Positions 1 through 7,859 of a stretch of 64,000 nucleotides of DNA are shown in pieces. Position numbers and translations under genes: made by a program. This DNA comes from Murimonas intestini (GTDB taxonomy: Bacteria; Bacillota; Clostridia; Lachnospirales; Lachnospiraceae), in assembly GCA_003148945.1 (NCBI GenBank), contig QGGY01000003.1:1-64000 (forward strand), read 5' to 3'. Each line of letters begins with the position of its first letter. Within the stretch, counting starts at the first letter, position 1. Under the pieces are notes generated by a model. That model saw only the letters and a list, made by a program, of their open reading frames with translations. It was not told the origin of the DNA and did no database searches.

Positions 1-147
1 ACAGTGCGCAACCTGAAGATATCAGCGGGAGCAGGCTTCATTGTGGCCCTGACAGGGGACATCATGACAATGCCAGGCCTTCCGAAGGTACCTGCAGCTG
101 AGAAAATCGACGTAGACGAGAATGGAAAGATTTCAGGATTGTTCTAA
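1..147 (+). CDS. fhs: Formate--tetrahydrofolate ligase, C-terminal end (partial)
   Basis: The window opens inside a reading frame whose 48 visible residues match the extreme C-terminus of formyl-THF synthetase: a VRNLK start, then a [20 protein letters not shown]-type segment and an acidic tail ending in GLF. The enzyme joins formate to tetrahydrofolate using ATP, in the cytoplasm. In acetogens this is the entry step of the methyl branch of the Wood-Ljungdahl pathway. The formate/nitrite channel gene starts about 50 bases downstream on the same strand, which fits a formate-handling unit. Only the end is visible, so the start and catalytic core cannot be checked. Confidence 0.9.
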   Translation, partial: TVRNLKISAGAGFIVALTGDIMTMPGLPKVPAAEKIDVDENGKISGLF

Positions 148-198
148 GACGGTCAGAGTCCCGGTAATTCAGAAGGGAACTGGAGGAGGTAGAATGAT

Positions 199-972
199 AT
201 GTTTGATGAGGAATTCCAGGCGGTATGTAGTGCGGGTAAGGGTAAAGTAAATCTTTTGAAGACAAATCCGGGCGGATATTTTGTATCCTCCATGGTAGCG
301 GGGATGTTCATATCTTTTGGTTCATTTGTAACCTTCGTTATGGGCACTCCTCTGAAAATGGCAAATGACCCTATGACAAAGGCGGTAATGGCATTCTGTT
401 TTACAGCGGCCCTAAGCCTTGTCATTGCGGCAGGCGCCGAGCTTTTTACAGGAAATAACTTCGTGATGACCTCGGCGGTCCTGGGTAAAACCGCCTCATG
501 GTCAGATACGATAAAGCTCTGGGTCGTCTGTTATATAGGGAATTTTGTGGGCTCATGGATATTGGTCGGCATATTCCAGCTGACGGGCATACCGTCAGGG
601 GATGTGGCAGCGCACTTTGCGTCAGCTGCGGAAACGAAAATGTCACTGACCCCTATGGAGATGCTTACAAGAGGAATACTGTGCAATATCCTGGTCTGCC
701 TGGCTGTGTGGTGCAGCTTCAAACTGAAGAATGAGGCAGCAAAACTTATAATGGTATTTTGGTGTATTTTTGTATTCATGATCTGCAGCTGTGAGCACAG
801 CGTTGCAAATATGAGTATTATGGGCGTGGGATTACTTAATCCGGGAACAACATCCGTGAGCGTTGGAGGTTATTTCCTGAATCTGCTGATTGTTACAATA
901 GGCAATTTAATAGGCGGAGCCGTGTTCGTGGCAGTGCCGTATTTTCTGATTGCCAAAAAGAAATCAAAATAA
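199..972 (+). CDS. Formate/nitrite transporter (FocA/NirC family)
   Basis: A 257-residue membrane protein with about six hydrophobic helices, the usual size for FNT channels. Family marks are present: the CEHSVANM segment carrying the conserved pore histidine (about residue 198) and the CSFKLK stretch with the conserved lysine. FNT channels are pentamers that pass formate, nitrite or related small anions. With fhs immediately upstream, formate is the best substrate guess. The ATG at 199 has GGAGGAGGT at 182-190, which decides the start. Downstream lie two hairpins; the stronger is listed separately. Confidence 0.88.
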   Translation: MFDEEFQAVCSAGKGKVNLLKTNPGGYFVSSMVAGMFISFGSFVTFVMGTPLKMANDPMTKAVMAFCFTAALSLVIAAGAELFTGNNFVMTSAVLGKTASWSDTIKLWVVCYIGNFVGSWILVGIFQLTGIPSGDVAAHFASAAETKMSLTPMEMLTRGILCNILVCLAVWCSFKLKNEAAKLIMVFWCIFVFMICSCEHSVANMSIMGVGLLNPGTTSVSVGGYFLNLLIVTIGNLIGGAVFVAVPYFLIAKKKSK

Positions 973-1081
973 GTTTATAGGGCGTAAACTTTTTATGGTT
1001 ATCTGTTGATTCTCCGGCCTGCGCAGTGAGCGGGGCCGGAGAGATAAATCTTTTTTAACATTGGGTGAATGATAAAAGAAT

Positions 1082-1123
1082 GCCGCCGTACCGGAGAGGA
1101 GAGACCGGGACGGCGGCGTTTTT
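1082..1123 (+). terminator. Rho-independent terminator after the formate channel
   Basis: A long GC-rich hairpin (GCCGCCGT-CCGG paired with CCGG-ACGGCGGC) is followed by GTTTTT. It lies between the + strand channel gene and the - strand darA gene and may end transcription from both sides. A weaker hairpin (TCTCCGGCC / GGCCGGAGA, 1011-1046) precedes it. Confidence 0.75.
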
Positions 1124-1166
1124 GACGTTTGAATACATGTCTTAATACGTGATGCAAAAAGCATCA

Positions 1167-1502
1167 TCAGATCTTCATATACTGTGCCACATCGATCACG
1201 AATACAGTGGCGCCTCCTATTTCCACGTTCATAGGGACAGAAGCATAGCTGATAGGCTGCACCCCGCCTGATACGTATGGCGCATTGACTGTGATCTGGC
1301 GGCGGTTGGAACATTCTTCCTTGATGATATTGATGACATTGTCCACCTTGTCGTCATCAGTGCCTACGAGCAGCGTTGTACTGCCGCGCTTCAGGAAACC
1401 GCCTGAACTGGACAATTTTGTCACCATGAATTCATGCTTTGTCAGGTTGTCTATTACAAAACCACTGTCTTCATCATGTACAATTGCGAATATCATTTTC
1501 AT
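1167..1502 (-). CDS. darA: Cyclic-di-AMP receptor (DarA/PstA-like, PII fold)
   Basis: A 111-residue protein beginning MKMIFAIV and carrying the glycine-rich SSSGGFLKRGSTTLL loop and a GTDDDKVD segment, as in DarA/PstA, the PII-like trimeric receptors of cyclic-di-AMP in Firmicutes. A member would be a soluble signalling protein, usually of unknown target. The start at 1502 is chosen because AAGGAGGG lies seven bases upstream on the minus strand. The frame stays open much further upstream, but that extension is not protein-like and lacks a ribosome site. The gene stands alone between two + strand units. Confidence 0.85.
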   Translation of the reverse strand: MKMIFAIVHDEDSGFVIDNLTKHEFMVTKLSSSGGFLKRGSTTLLVGTDDDKVDNVINIIKEECSNRRQITVNAPYVSGGVQPISYASVPMNVEIGGATVFVIDVAQYMKI

Positions 1503-1566
1503 ATAAAGCCCTCCTTTTACGCATCCAAATGTATGGAGTAATAGTTTATCGTTGCTTATATTGGAT

Positions 1567-1595
1567 ATTTTATATTCTTTTTTGAAAAAAGTAAA
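1567..1595 (-). promoter_or_regulatory. Putative sigma-A promoter for darA
   Basis: Read on the minus strand: TTTACT, 17 bases, TAAAAT, about 65 bases upstream of the darA start. Spacing is ideal but the surroundings are AT-rich, so chance is possible. Confidence 0.45.
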
Positions 1596-1710
1596 TATAT
1601 ATTTAGGTTTTTTCAGAAAATCAGGGGGCATTTGACCTACGGGAGCAAGTTTTCCAGCTATGCTGCTGGAATGAACTGTGATATAATAAAACAAGAAAAT
1701 TATTTTGGAA

Positions 1711-1784
1711 TCAAAGACCCCGCGGCATTCGCCAAATGCACATGCAAGCATGTTCACTTGGCTCATTGTTCGCGGGAATAAATC
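1711..1784 (+). repeat. Structured dispersed repeat, copy A
   Basis: A segment of about 74 bases that recurs with clear similarity at 5992-6063 (inverted) and 27591-27670. It can fold as a nested hairpin: CCCGCG with CGCGGG outside, GCCAA with TTGGC inside, and ACATGC-AA-GCATGT at the tip. It sits in the leader upstream of the wHTH regulator. It matches no RNA family I can name. Confidence 0.7.
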
Positions 1785-1866
1785 GAAGGCAGAAATATTC
1801 CGGGAAATCAGGTTGAATGCAGCTGAGAGCCGGGCAGTACCGGGATTGAGAAGGTGAAAAGACAGA

Positions 1867-2784
1867 ATGAATGGGAAAATTTGTATGAATCTGGAGGATA
1901 AGGGGCTGGCGGCTGTGGGAAAGGCTTTGTCATCTAAGACGAGGCTGGAGCTTCTGAAGCTTCTGGGAAAAGAGCCACTGAGCATCAATGAGATAGCGGA
2001 GAAGATGGATATCCCTCCCTCATCTGCGGCCATGCATGTCAGGGTGCTGGAGGAGGCGGGTCTTATCAGGACAGAATTAAAGCCTGGTATCAGGGGTTCC
2101 ATGAAGGTGTGCATGAAGACAGCGGACAGCCTGGAGATCGAGCTGGATGTGCCCGATGGGGAGAAGCATCAGGTTCAGATCGTGAGTATGCCCATAGGGA
2201 ATTTTGTGGATTATGAGGCATGGCCTACCTGCGGCATAGTGGGCAGTGACGGGCATATTGATGAGGAGGATGAGCCGAGATGCTTTTATAATCCGAAAAG
2301 AGTGTTTGCACAGCTCATCTGGTTTGGACGGGGCTACCTGGAGTACCGTTTTCCAAATGTAGGCGTCAGGGAAGAGGAACTTAAGAAGGTGGAGCTTTCT
2401 ATGGAAATATGCTCTGAGACTGCCGATTATAATATGGAATGTCCCTCGGACATAACGGTCTGGATCAATGGGGTGGACGCAGGCACCTGGGAATGCCCAA
2501 GTGATTTCGGGGGCAGGAGGGGCAAGCTGAATCCGGAGTGGTGGCCTGATAAGAATACACAGTACGGCATGCTGAAGACATGGTGTATCGCCAGGGAAGG
2601 GACAAAGCTGGATGGCAGGAAAGTAAGCGCCCTGCAGATAGAGGATTACCATCTCACGGGCGGCCCGTATATCTCTGTGCGCATAGGCATAAAAGAGGAT
2701 GCAGGCCATGTGGGCGGAGTCAATCTGTTCGGTGAGGGATTCGGTGACCATCCCCAGAATATTCTTCTTAAGTTTTTTTATTAA
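1867..2784 (+). CDS. Winged-helix (ArsR-like) transcriptional regulator with a large C-terminal domain
   Basis: A 305-residue protein. Residues about 10-90 form an ArsR-type winged helix (ALSSKTRLELLKLL, then SINEIAEKMDIPPSSAAMHV as the helix-turn-helix and a LEEAGLI wing lead). The remaining roughly 210 residues are soluble, rich in Trp and acidic residues, and belong to no family I recognise. They may be a ligand-sensing part. ArsR proteins are usually about 100 residues, so this is an extended form. It lies just upstream of galK and galT, which suggests sugar-responsive control. The start ATG has AAGGTG ten bases upstream; an internal ATG at residue 7 is an alternative. Confidence 0.7.
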   Translation: MNGKICMNLEDKGLAAVGKALSSKTRLELLKLLGKEPLSINEIAEKMDIPPSSAAMHVRVLEEAGLIRTELKPGIRGSMKVCMKTADSLEIELDVPDGEKHQVQIVSMPIGNFVDYEAWPTCGIVGSDGHIDEEDEPRCFYNPKRVFAQLIWFGRGYLEYRFPNVGVREEELKKVELSMEICSETADYNMECPSDITVWINGVDAGTWECPSDFGGRRGKLNPEWWPDKNTQYGMLKTWCIAREGTKLDGRKVSALQIEDYHLTGGPYISVRIGIKEDAGHVGGVNLFGEGFGDHPQNILLKFFY

Positions 2785-2799
2785 ACTTTCTTAAACCAG

Positions 2800-2861
2800 T
2801 GGACAAATCTATATTTTGTAGTATAATGCAATTGAAACAGAAATATTGTTTTTAAACAATA
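2800..2861 (+). promoter_or_regulatory. galK promoter with candidate operator
   Basis: TGGACA at 2800, a 16-base gap and TATAAT at 2822-2827 form a good sigma-A promoter about 90 bases before galK. Just downstream, 2844-2861 is a perfect inverted repeat with 8-base arms (TATTGTTT, two T, AAACAATA), placed where a repressor would block transcription. The ArsR-like protein encoded next door is the obvious candidate to bind it; that is inference. Confidence 0.6.
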
Positions 2862-2919
2862 ACGCTAAAATGATCGGACAAACGAGGAACAGAAAAAAAT
2901 AAAGAAAAGGAGAAGGAAA

Positions 2920-4083
2920 ATGAAAGCTGAGCTGATGAAGAAATTCGCAGAGTATTTTGGGGAAGGGGGAGATATCAGGGCTTATTTTGCACCTGGCAGA
3001 GTGAATCTTATAGGGGAGCACACTGACTATAACGGCGGCCATGTGTTTCCGTGCGCTCTGACCATTGGTACATATGGGATAGCAAGGAAGAGGGAGGACA
3101 GGAAGCTGCGTTTCCTTTCTTTAAATTTTGAAAAGCTGGGAATACTGGAGAGCAGTCTCGATGAACTGAAGCCGGATAAGGAAGCAGGATGGACGAATTA
3201 TCCCAAGGGCGTGATGTGGGCTTTTGGACAGAAAGGGTATGAGATCCCGGCAGGAATGGACCTGATGCTTTTTGGAAATATCCCCAACGGTTCAGGGCTT
3301 TCATCTTCAGCCTCTGTGGAGGTTCTGACAGGATATATCCTCAGGGATATGTTTGGATTTGAAGTGACAAACACAGACCTGGCGCTGACAGGACAATTCT
3401 CTGAGAACCAGTTCAACGGAGTAAACTGCGGTATCATGGACCAGTTTGCTATTGCCATGGGAAAGGCAGGACATGCTATCTTTCTGGATACAAGCGATCT
3501 GTCATACCAGTATGCGCCTGTGGAATTAAAAGGCGCGAAGCTTGTGATTGCATGCAGCAATAAGAAGAGAGGGCTGGGAGATTCAAAATATAATGAGAGA
3601 CGCTCAGAATGTGAGACTGCGCTGGAAGAGATACGCCGGGTGAAGGATATAAAGAGCCTGGGAGAGCTGTCAGAGGCAGAATTTGAGGAGTGCAGGGCAG
3701 CTATTAAGGATGAAGTGAGAGTCCGCAGGGCAAAACATGCAGTATACGAGAACCAGAGGACCATACGGGCTGTGGAGGCTCTCAGGAACAATGATATAGC
3801 CATGTTTGGGCAGCTCATGAATGAGTCTCATGTGTCTCTGCGTGATGATTATGAAGTGACAGGCATCGAACTGGATACTCTGGTAGAGGAAGCCTGGAAG
3901 ATAGAAGGAGTGATCGGCTCCAGGATGACAGGCGCAGGCTTTGGAGGCTGCACGGTAAGCATTGTAAAGGATGAAGCCATTCCTGAATTCATGGACAAAG
4001 TCGGCAGAGCTTATAAGGAAAAGATAGGCTATGCTGCAGATTTCTATGCAGTGGAGATAGGGGACGGCCCTGTAACACTGTAA
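2920..4083 (+). CDS. galK: Galactokinase
   Basis: Phosphorylates galactose to galactose-1-phosphate with ATP, the first committed Leloir step. The 387-residue length is standard. GHMP-kinase motifs appear in order: the galactokinase signature GRVNLIGEHTDYNGG near residue 27, the ATP-binding PNGSGLSSSAS loop near residue 126, and the C-terminal TGAGFGGCT motif near residue 340. The start is fixed by AAAGGAGAAGG just upstream. galT follows after a gap of about 70 bases. No galE is present in the window. Confidence 0.95.
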   Translation: MKAELMKKFAEYFGEGGDIRAYFAPGRVNLIGEHTDYNGGHVFPCALTIGTYGIARKREDRKLRFLSLNFEKLGILESSLDELKPDKEAGWTNYPKGVMWAFGQKGYEIPAGMDLMLFGNIPNGSGLSSSASVEVLTGYILRDMFGFEVTNTDLALTGQFSENQFNGVNCGIMDQFAIAMGKAGHAIFLDTSDLSYQYAPVELKGAKLVIACSNKKRGLGDSKYNERRSECETALEEIRRVKDIKSLGELSEAEFEECRAAIKDEVRVRRAKHAVYENQRTIRAVEALRNNDIAMFGQLMNESHVSLRDDYEVTGIELDTLVEEAWKIEGVIGSRMTGAGFGGCTVSIVKDEAIPEFMDKVGRAYKEKIGYAADFYAVEIGDGPVTL

Positions 4084-4152
4084 ACAGGCAGTCAGGCGGA
4101 GGTTTTGCCCTCTGGTGTATAATAAGGTAAAAAACAGAAAAGGGGAACGAGT

Positions 4153-5658
4153 ATGGTATGTGAAGATATATGCAGACTGGCGGCGTATGGGATTCAGACA
4201 GGGCTGATAACAGAGGAAGACAGGGTATACACGATCAATTCTATTCTGGAAGTAATGGGGCTGGAGGAATTTGAGGAGCCTGCTGACGCGGAAGATTATG
4301 TAAATCAGGAGATAGACCTGGAAGAGGTGTTAAATGATCTTCTGGATTTTGCCGCGATCAAAGGGATACTGCCCGACAATACAGTAGTATACCGGGATCT
4401 CTTTGATACAAAGCTGATGGGGACTCTGGTGCCAAGACCCCATGAGGTGGCGGGCAGGTTCAGGGAGCTCTACAGCAGGTCCCCGAAGGAAGCTACAGAT
4501 TATTATTATAAGCTCAGCCAGGATTCAGATTATATCAGAAGATACAGGATCAAGAAGGATATGAAATGGGTGACTCCAACAAAATATGGAGATCTTGACA
4601 TCACTGTCAACCTGTCGAAGCCGGAGAAGGATCCTAAAGCCATAGCTGCAGCCAAGCTGGCAAAGCAGAGCGGCTATCCCAAATGCCTGCTCTGCAGGGA
4701 GAATGAGGGATATGCAGGCAGGGTAAACCATCCTGCAAGGCAGAATCACAGGATCATACCTGTGACAATAAACGGCAGCGACTGGGGATTTCAGTACTCA
4801 CCGTATGTGTATTACAATGAGCACTGTATTGTCTTCAACACAAAGCATATCCCCATGAAGATTGAGAGGGCAACCTTTGCAAAGCTTTTGGATTTTGTAA
4901 GGCAGTTTCCCCATTATTTCGTGGGATCTAATGCTGATCTTCCGATCGTGGGCGGTTCTATCCTGAGCCATGACCACTTCCAGGGAGGAAATTATGAATT
5001 TGCCATGGCTAAAGCTCCTGTTGAGAAAGAGATCACCATCGGCGGATATGAGGACGTGGAGGCTGGCATTGTAAAATGGCCAATGTCTGTCATCAGGCTC
5101 AGGAGCCGGGATACAGAGAGGCTGGTCGGCCTGGCGGACCATATACTGACAGTCTGGAGAGGTTATACGGATGAGGCTGCATTTATCTATGCAGAGACAG
5201 ATGGGGAACCCCACAATACGATAACTCCTATTGCAAGAAAGAGGGGAGAATTCTTTGAGCTGGACCTTGTCCTGAGGAATAATATCACCACGGAGGAGCA
5301 TCCTCTGGGCGTATACCATCCCCATGCCGAGCTTCATCATATTAAGAAGGAAAATATCGGCCTGATTGAGGTGATGGGACTGGCGGTGCTTCCGGCAAGG
5401 TTGAAGGGGGAGATGGAGCAGCTCATGGAATACCTGACTACATGCAGGGATGTGCGGGAGGTCCAGGAGCTGGAAAAGCATGCTGAATGGGTAGATGAGA
5501 TCAGGAATAAATACGACAGGATCGGAGACGACAATGTAGAGAAGATCCTGCAGGATGAGATCGGCGCAGTATTTATGAAGGTGCTGGAGCACGCCGGTGT
5601 CTATAAGTGCACAGAAGAGGGACGTGAGGCATTTGAGCGTTTCCTGGCGGCATTGTAG
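4153..5658 (+). CDS. galT: UTP--hexose-1-phosphate uridylyltransferase, long Firmicutes type
   Basis: A 501-residue protein of the long GalT class found in Firmicutes, rather than the 350-residue enterobacterial form. It exchanges UDP between UDP-glucose and galactose-1-phosphate. The active-site region GGSILSHDHFQGG (about residues 265-278) holds the His-x-His-x-Gln nucleophile motif, and PKCLLCRENEGYAGR precedes it. It follows galK on the same strand with AAAAGGGGAACG as ribosome site, so both are probably one transcript supplying UDP-galactose to metabolism and perhaps to the polysaccharide locus. Confidence 0.93.
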   Translation: MVCEDICRLAAYGIQTGLITEEDRVYTINSILEVMGLEEFEEPADAEDYVNQEIDLEEVLNDLLDFAAIKGILPDNTVVYRDLFDTKLMGTLVPRPHEVAGRFRELYSRSPKEATDYYYKLSQDSDYIRRYRIKKDMKWVTPTKYGDLDITVNLSKPEKDPKAIAAAKLAKQSGYPKCLLCRENEGYAGRVNHPARQNHRIIPVTINGSDWGFQYSPYVYYNEHCIVFNTKHIPMKIERATFAKLLDFVRQFPHYFVGSNADLPIVGGSILSHDHFQGGNYEFAMAKAPVEKEITIGGYEDVEAGIVKWPMSVIRLRSRDTERLVGLADHILTVWRGYTDEAAFIYAETDGEPHNTITPIARKRGEFFELDLVLRNNITTEEHPLGVYHPHAELHHIKKENIGLIEVMGLAVLPARLKGEMEQLMEYLTTCRDVREVQELEKHAEWVDEIRNKYDRIGDDNVEKILQDEIGAVFMKVLEHAGVYKCTEEGREAFERFLAAL

Positions 5659-5673
5659 GCCCGGTGCAGCCAT

Positions 5674-5943
5674 ATGAAGGTCAGAAGGCATATTGTCCTC
5701 TCAGGGCGCGTACAGGGCGTAGGACTGCGTTACAGGGCCATGCATCTGGCGCAGTCCCTGGGAGTGACAGGATGGGTGAGAAACGGATGGGACGGCAGAG
5801 TGGAGATGGAGCTGCAGGGCACATCAGATGAGATAGCCTTGATGCTTTCAAAGCTCCATGAGGGCATGTTCATTCAGATAGACAATGTGGAATCAGAAGA
5901 GATTCCGGCAGTGCAGGAGAGCAGCTTCCATATCAGAGGATGA
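5674..5943 (+). CDS. acyP: Acylphosphatase
   Basis: An 89-residue protein with the two acylphosphatase signatures: GRVQGVGLRYR, supplying the phosphate-binding loop and catalytic Arg19, and GWVRNGWDG, supplying catalytic Asn37. It hydrolyses acyl phosphates such as carbamoyl or 1,3-bisphosphoglycerate phosphates; the physiological substrate is generally unknown. It starts 15 bases after galT and ends at a terminator, so it is likely the last gene of the gal transcript. Confidence 0.92.
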   Translation: MKVRRHIVLSGRVQGVGLRYRAMHLAQSLGVTGWVRNGWDGRVEMELQGTSDEIALMLSKLHEGMFIQIDNVESEEIPAVQESSFHIRG

Positions 5944-5956
5944 ATGCTCAAAAATA

Positions 5957-5994
5957 AAAAATCCAGGACTCAGAGATGAGGACCTGGATTTTTT
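5957..5994 (+). terminator. Terminator of the gal operon
   Basis: AAAATCCAGG and CCTGGATTTTTT pair around an ACTCAGAGATGAGGA loop, with A and T runs on both sides, so it could also work for the minus strand. Confidence 0.85.
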
Positions 5995-6063
5995 ATTCCT
6001 GCAGGCAGCGAGACAAGTGTGCATGCCTGCATGTGCATTTGGCGGCTGCCGCGGGGCTTTGAC
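5992..6063 (-). repeat. Structured dispersed repeat, copy B
   Basis: Reverse complement aligns with copy A over its length (shared cores CCCCGCGG, GCCAAATGCACATGCA, CACTTG and GGAATAAA). The outer arms here are GGCAGC and GCTGCC. Sequence therefore differs from copy A while pairing is kept. It sits between the gal terminator and tRNA-Leu. Confidence 0.7.
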
Positions 6064-6092
6064 TAAGTTTTTGCATTAGGGCAAAAAAAGAG

Positions 6093-6176
6093 TGCGGAAG
6101 ATGGGACTTGAACCCACACGGTATTGCTACCACAGGCACCTGAAGCCTGCGCGTCTGCCAATTCCGCCACTTCCGC
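6093..6176 (-). tRNA. tRNA-Leu (anticodon CAG)
   Basis: An 84-base class II tRNA. The acceptor GCGGAAG pairs with CTTCCGC, followed by discriminator A. The D arm contains TGGCGGAATTGGCAGAC, the anticodon stem CAGGC/GCCTG encloses TTCAGGT giving CAG, and there is a long variable arm and a GGTTCAAGTCC T arm. CCA is not encoded. Confidence 0.95.
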
Positions 6177-6222
6177 ACGTTTCTTTATTTTGTGAAGTTG
6201 TGTTTCGCAACTCACAGGCATT

Positions 6223-6251
6223 ATAATACAATATATTTTTATGTTTGTCAA
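6223..6251 (-). promoter_or_regulatory. Promoter of tRNA-Leu(CAG)
   Basis: On the minus strand: consensus TTGACA, 17 bases, TATTAT, about 47 bases before the tRNA. Confidence 0.7.
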
Positions 6252-6346
6252 CACAAAATTAGAAAAAAATTGAATTTTTTTTAAAGTACGTATTATTCGG
6301 TTAATTTGGGCATTAAGAAATATGACCGGACGCTTCGCGATGCACA

Positions 6347-6412
6347 GAAACGGCCAAAAGCGCCGTTTCGCGCCACAGCCCTCGTGATTTTCGTGCAAAA
6401 TACGCACGAAAA
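6347..6412. repeat. Two small hairpins beside the inverted-repeat element
   Basis: GAAACGGC/GCCGTTTC (6347-6369) and TTTTCGTGC/GCACGAAAA (6388-6412) are perfect inverted repeats with 7-base loops, lying directly left of the 6418-6568 element. No coding frame is convincing here, and the set may be one composite repeat. Confidence 0.5.
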
Positions 6413-6417
6413 CACCT

Positions 6418-6568
6418 CGCGGGACGGTGACGTGTGAATAGTAACTGTAAAAGTTCCTTGTAAAACATCCGTGAAACAGATAGAATTATGGTAGATAATG
6501 TTATTGGCATGCGTATGGAAAACGCATAGGAAAGTGCTTGGTTACTATTCACACGTCTCCGTCCCGCG
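6418..6568. repeat. Inverted-repeat-bounded element (28-base arms)
   Basis: 6418-6445 and 6541-6568 are inverted copies matching at 27 of 28 positions, separated by 95 bases that carry a promoter. The arm ends share GTGAATAGTAAC; further related words occur at 6575-6581 and 6588-6599. It is either a miniature transposable element or an invertible promoter segment. No recombinase gene is adjacent. Confidence 0.65.
6458..6486 (+). promoter_or_regulatory. Promoter inside the inverted-repeat element, facing the LysR gene
   Basis: TTGTAA, exactly 17 bases, TAGAAT. In the present orientation it points to the LysR gene 140 bases downstream; inversion of the element would point it at tRNA-Leu. Confidence 0.5.
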
Positions 6569-6628
6569 GAGCGTGTTACTGGTCGGAGTGAACAGTAACA
6601 GTGTTTTGGACTATTGGGGGAAGGTATC

Positions 6629-7600
6629 ATGAAATATATGGACATTGGAGGTATTACTTTACAGCAGATCCAGATCTGCCTGAGCGTGGCAGACAACAAG
6701 AGTTTTACTAAGGCAGCGGCAGAGATGCATCTGTCTCAGCCGACGCTGAGCAAAAAGATAGCTGATCTGGAGATACAGCTGGGGATCATACTTTTTATCA
6801 GGGGGAAGAATTCAAGCGTAAAAGTAACCCCGGCAGGTAAAGAGCTTTTTAAGGAGTGGAAGAAGATGCTCTCAGGGTTTCAGGATGTGCTGTTAAAGGC
6901 GACAGAGATCCAGGCCTGCAATAATCCCAGGCTTGTTGTCACCACAACTCCTTCTGCACAGACACAGGCTTTCCTGCTTCCTGTGGTACATAAATTCCAG
7001 GAGAGGAATCCAAGCATTGATGTGAGGATAGAGAATGAAAGCATCTCGGAACAGTTAAAGGGGCTTTTGGATAATGAGATAGATGTGGTGCTTGTAAATT
7101 CCTACCGTCAGGATCTCTTTGACAGGGAGGATATCAGCTGGGAGATGGTGCTTCACTGCTGCTGGTCAGTGGGGATGCTGAAATCAAATCCTCTGGCGGG
7201 AAGAACAAATATCTGCATAGAGGATCTGCGCATGCAGGGCTTCGTTCTGCCTAATGACCGTTTTTTCGGGGAGATGGTAAACGGGCTGTGCAATGCCCAT
7301 GGATTCACCCCGAGGATTTCCTATTATACAAAATATTTTTCAGGTATGTCTCTCAGTGTCAGGAAATCCAACGAGATATTTATCACTGACAGGTATATGC
7401 AGGAGTATTACAACCAGGACTGTGTTTACTATGACCTTCCCGAAACTGAGAGCGGTATCCTGATGGCAGGAAGAGCGGGGGAGACAAATGAAGTAGTACT
7501 GGAATTTAAGAGGCTGGCGCGGGAGTACTTCAAAAGGATAGATGACACCGGGCGGGGAGATTGGAAGATAGCCGGCATAGGCACAATAGGCGCCTGTTAA
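6629..7600 (+). CDS. LysR-family transcriptional regulator
   Basis: A 323-residue protein with the LysR plan: an N-terminal helix-turn-helix (SFTKAAAEMHLSQPTLSKKIADLE, about residues 22-45) and a periplasmic-binding-like effector domain. The frame can extend to a TTG at 6614, but ATG 6629 follows GGGGGAAGG and is preferred. LysR proteins normally sense a pathway metabolite and activate a nearby operon. Here the transporter and methyltransferase cluster begins about 260 bases downstream on the same strand, so it is the likely activator. Its own expression may depend on the inverted-repeat element upstream. Confidence 0.85.
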   Translation: MKYMDIGGITLQQIQICLSVADNKSFTKAAAEMHLSQPTLSKKIADLEIQLGIILFIRGKNSSVKVTPAGKELFKEWKKMLSGFQDVLLKATEIQACNNPRLVVTTTPSAQTQAFLLPVVHKFQERNPSIDVRIENESISEQLKGLLDNEIDVVLVNSYRQDLFDREDISWEMVLHCCWSVGMLKSNPLAGRTNICIEDLRMQGFVLPNDRFFGEMVNGLCNAHGFTPRISYYTKYFSGMSLSVRKSNEIFITDRYMQEYYNQDCVYYDLPETESGILMAGRAGETNEVVLEFKRLAREYFKRIDDTGRGDWKIAGIGTIGAC

Positions 7601-7681
7601 GCGTGCAGGGCAGCGCTCTGCCGGTATGAGGCGGGGTCCGGCCGGAGCAGGGCGGACAATTAAATAAGACTGATATTGAAA

Positions 7682-7722
7682 GATCCGGATTTTCCGCAGT
7701 TAAAGCGGAAGTCCGGATTTTT
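7682..7722 (+). terminator. Terminator after the LysR gene
   Basis: ATCCGGA-TTTCCGC pairs with GCGGAA-TCCGGAT around AGTTAAA, followed by TTTTTG. It separates the regulator from the transporter operon. Confidence 0.8.
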
Positions 7723-7760
7723 GTTATTCTGATTTGGAATGAGACATGCGAAAAAGATAT

Positions 7761-7789
7761 TAGACAATAGAAAATGCAGATGATAGTAT
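7761..7789 (+). promoter_or_regulatory. Possible promoter of the methyl-transfer operon
   Basis: TAGACA, 17 bases, TAGTAT, about 70 bases before the MFS gene. Both hexamers deviate from consensus, as expected for an activator-dependent promoter. Confidence 0.4.
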
Positions 7790-7859
7790 TTAGTTAAATA
7801 AATATAAACATTATTAAAAGTCAAAAAACAGCGTCACAAAAGAAAAGGGGGAATCATTT

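Noticed and set aside
1503-2114. N-terminal extension of the minus-strand darA frame to 315 residues
   Set aside because: It runs through the repeat and antisense to the regulator, has no ribosome site, and darA proteins are about 110 residues.
4798-5691. 297-residue open frame on the minus strand
   Set aside because: Shadow of galT; Cys/Leu/His-rich nonsense composition.
5885-6079. Small + strand frame containing an ACAFGGCRG segment
   Set aside because: It is a translation of the acyP end, a terminator and repeat copy B; similar spurious peptides arise from the other repeat copies.
6093-6600. Phage or integrative element at tRNA-Leu
   Set aside because: No integrase, phage genes or attachment-site duplication is visible.
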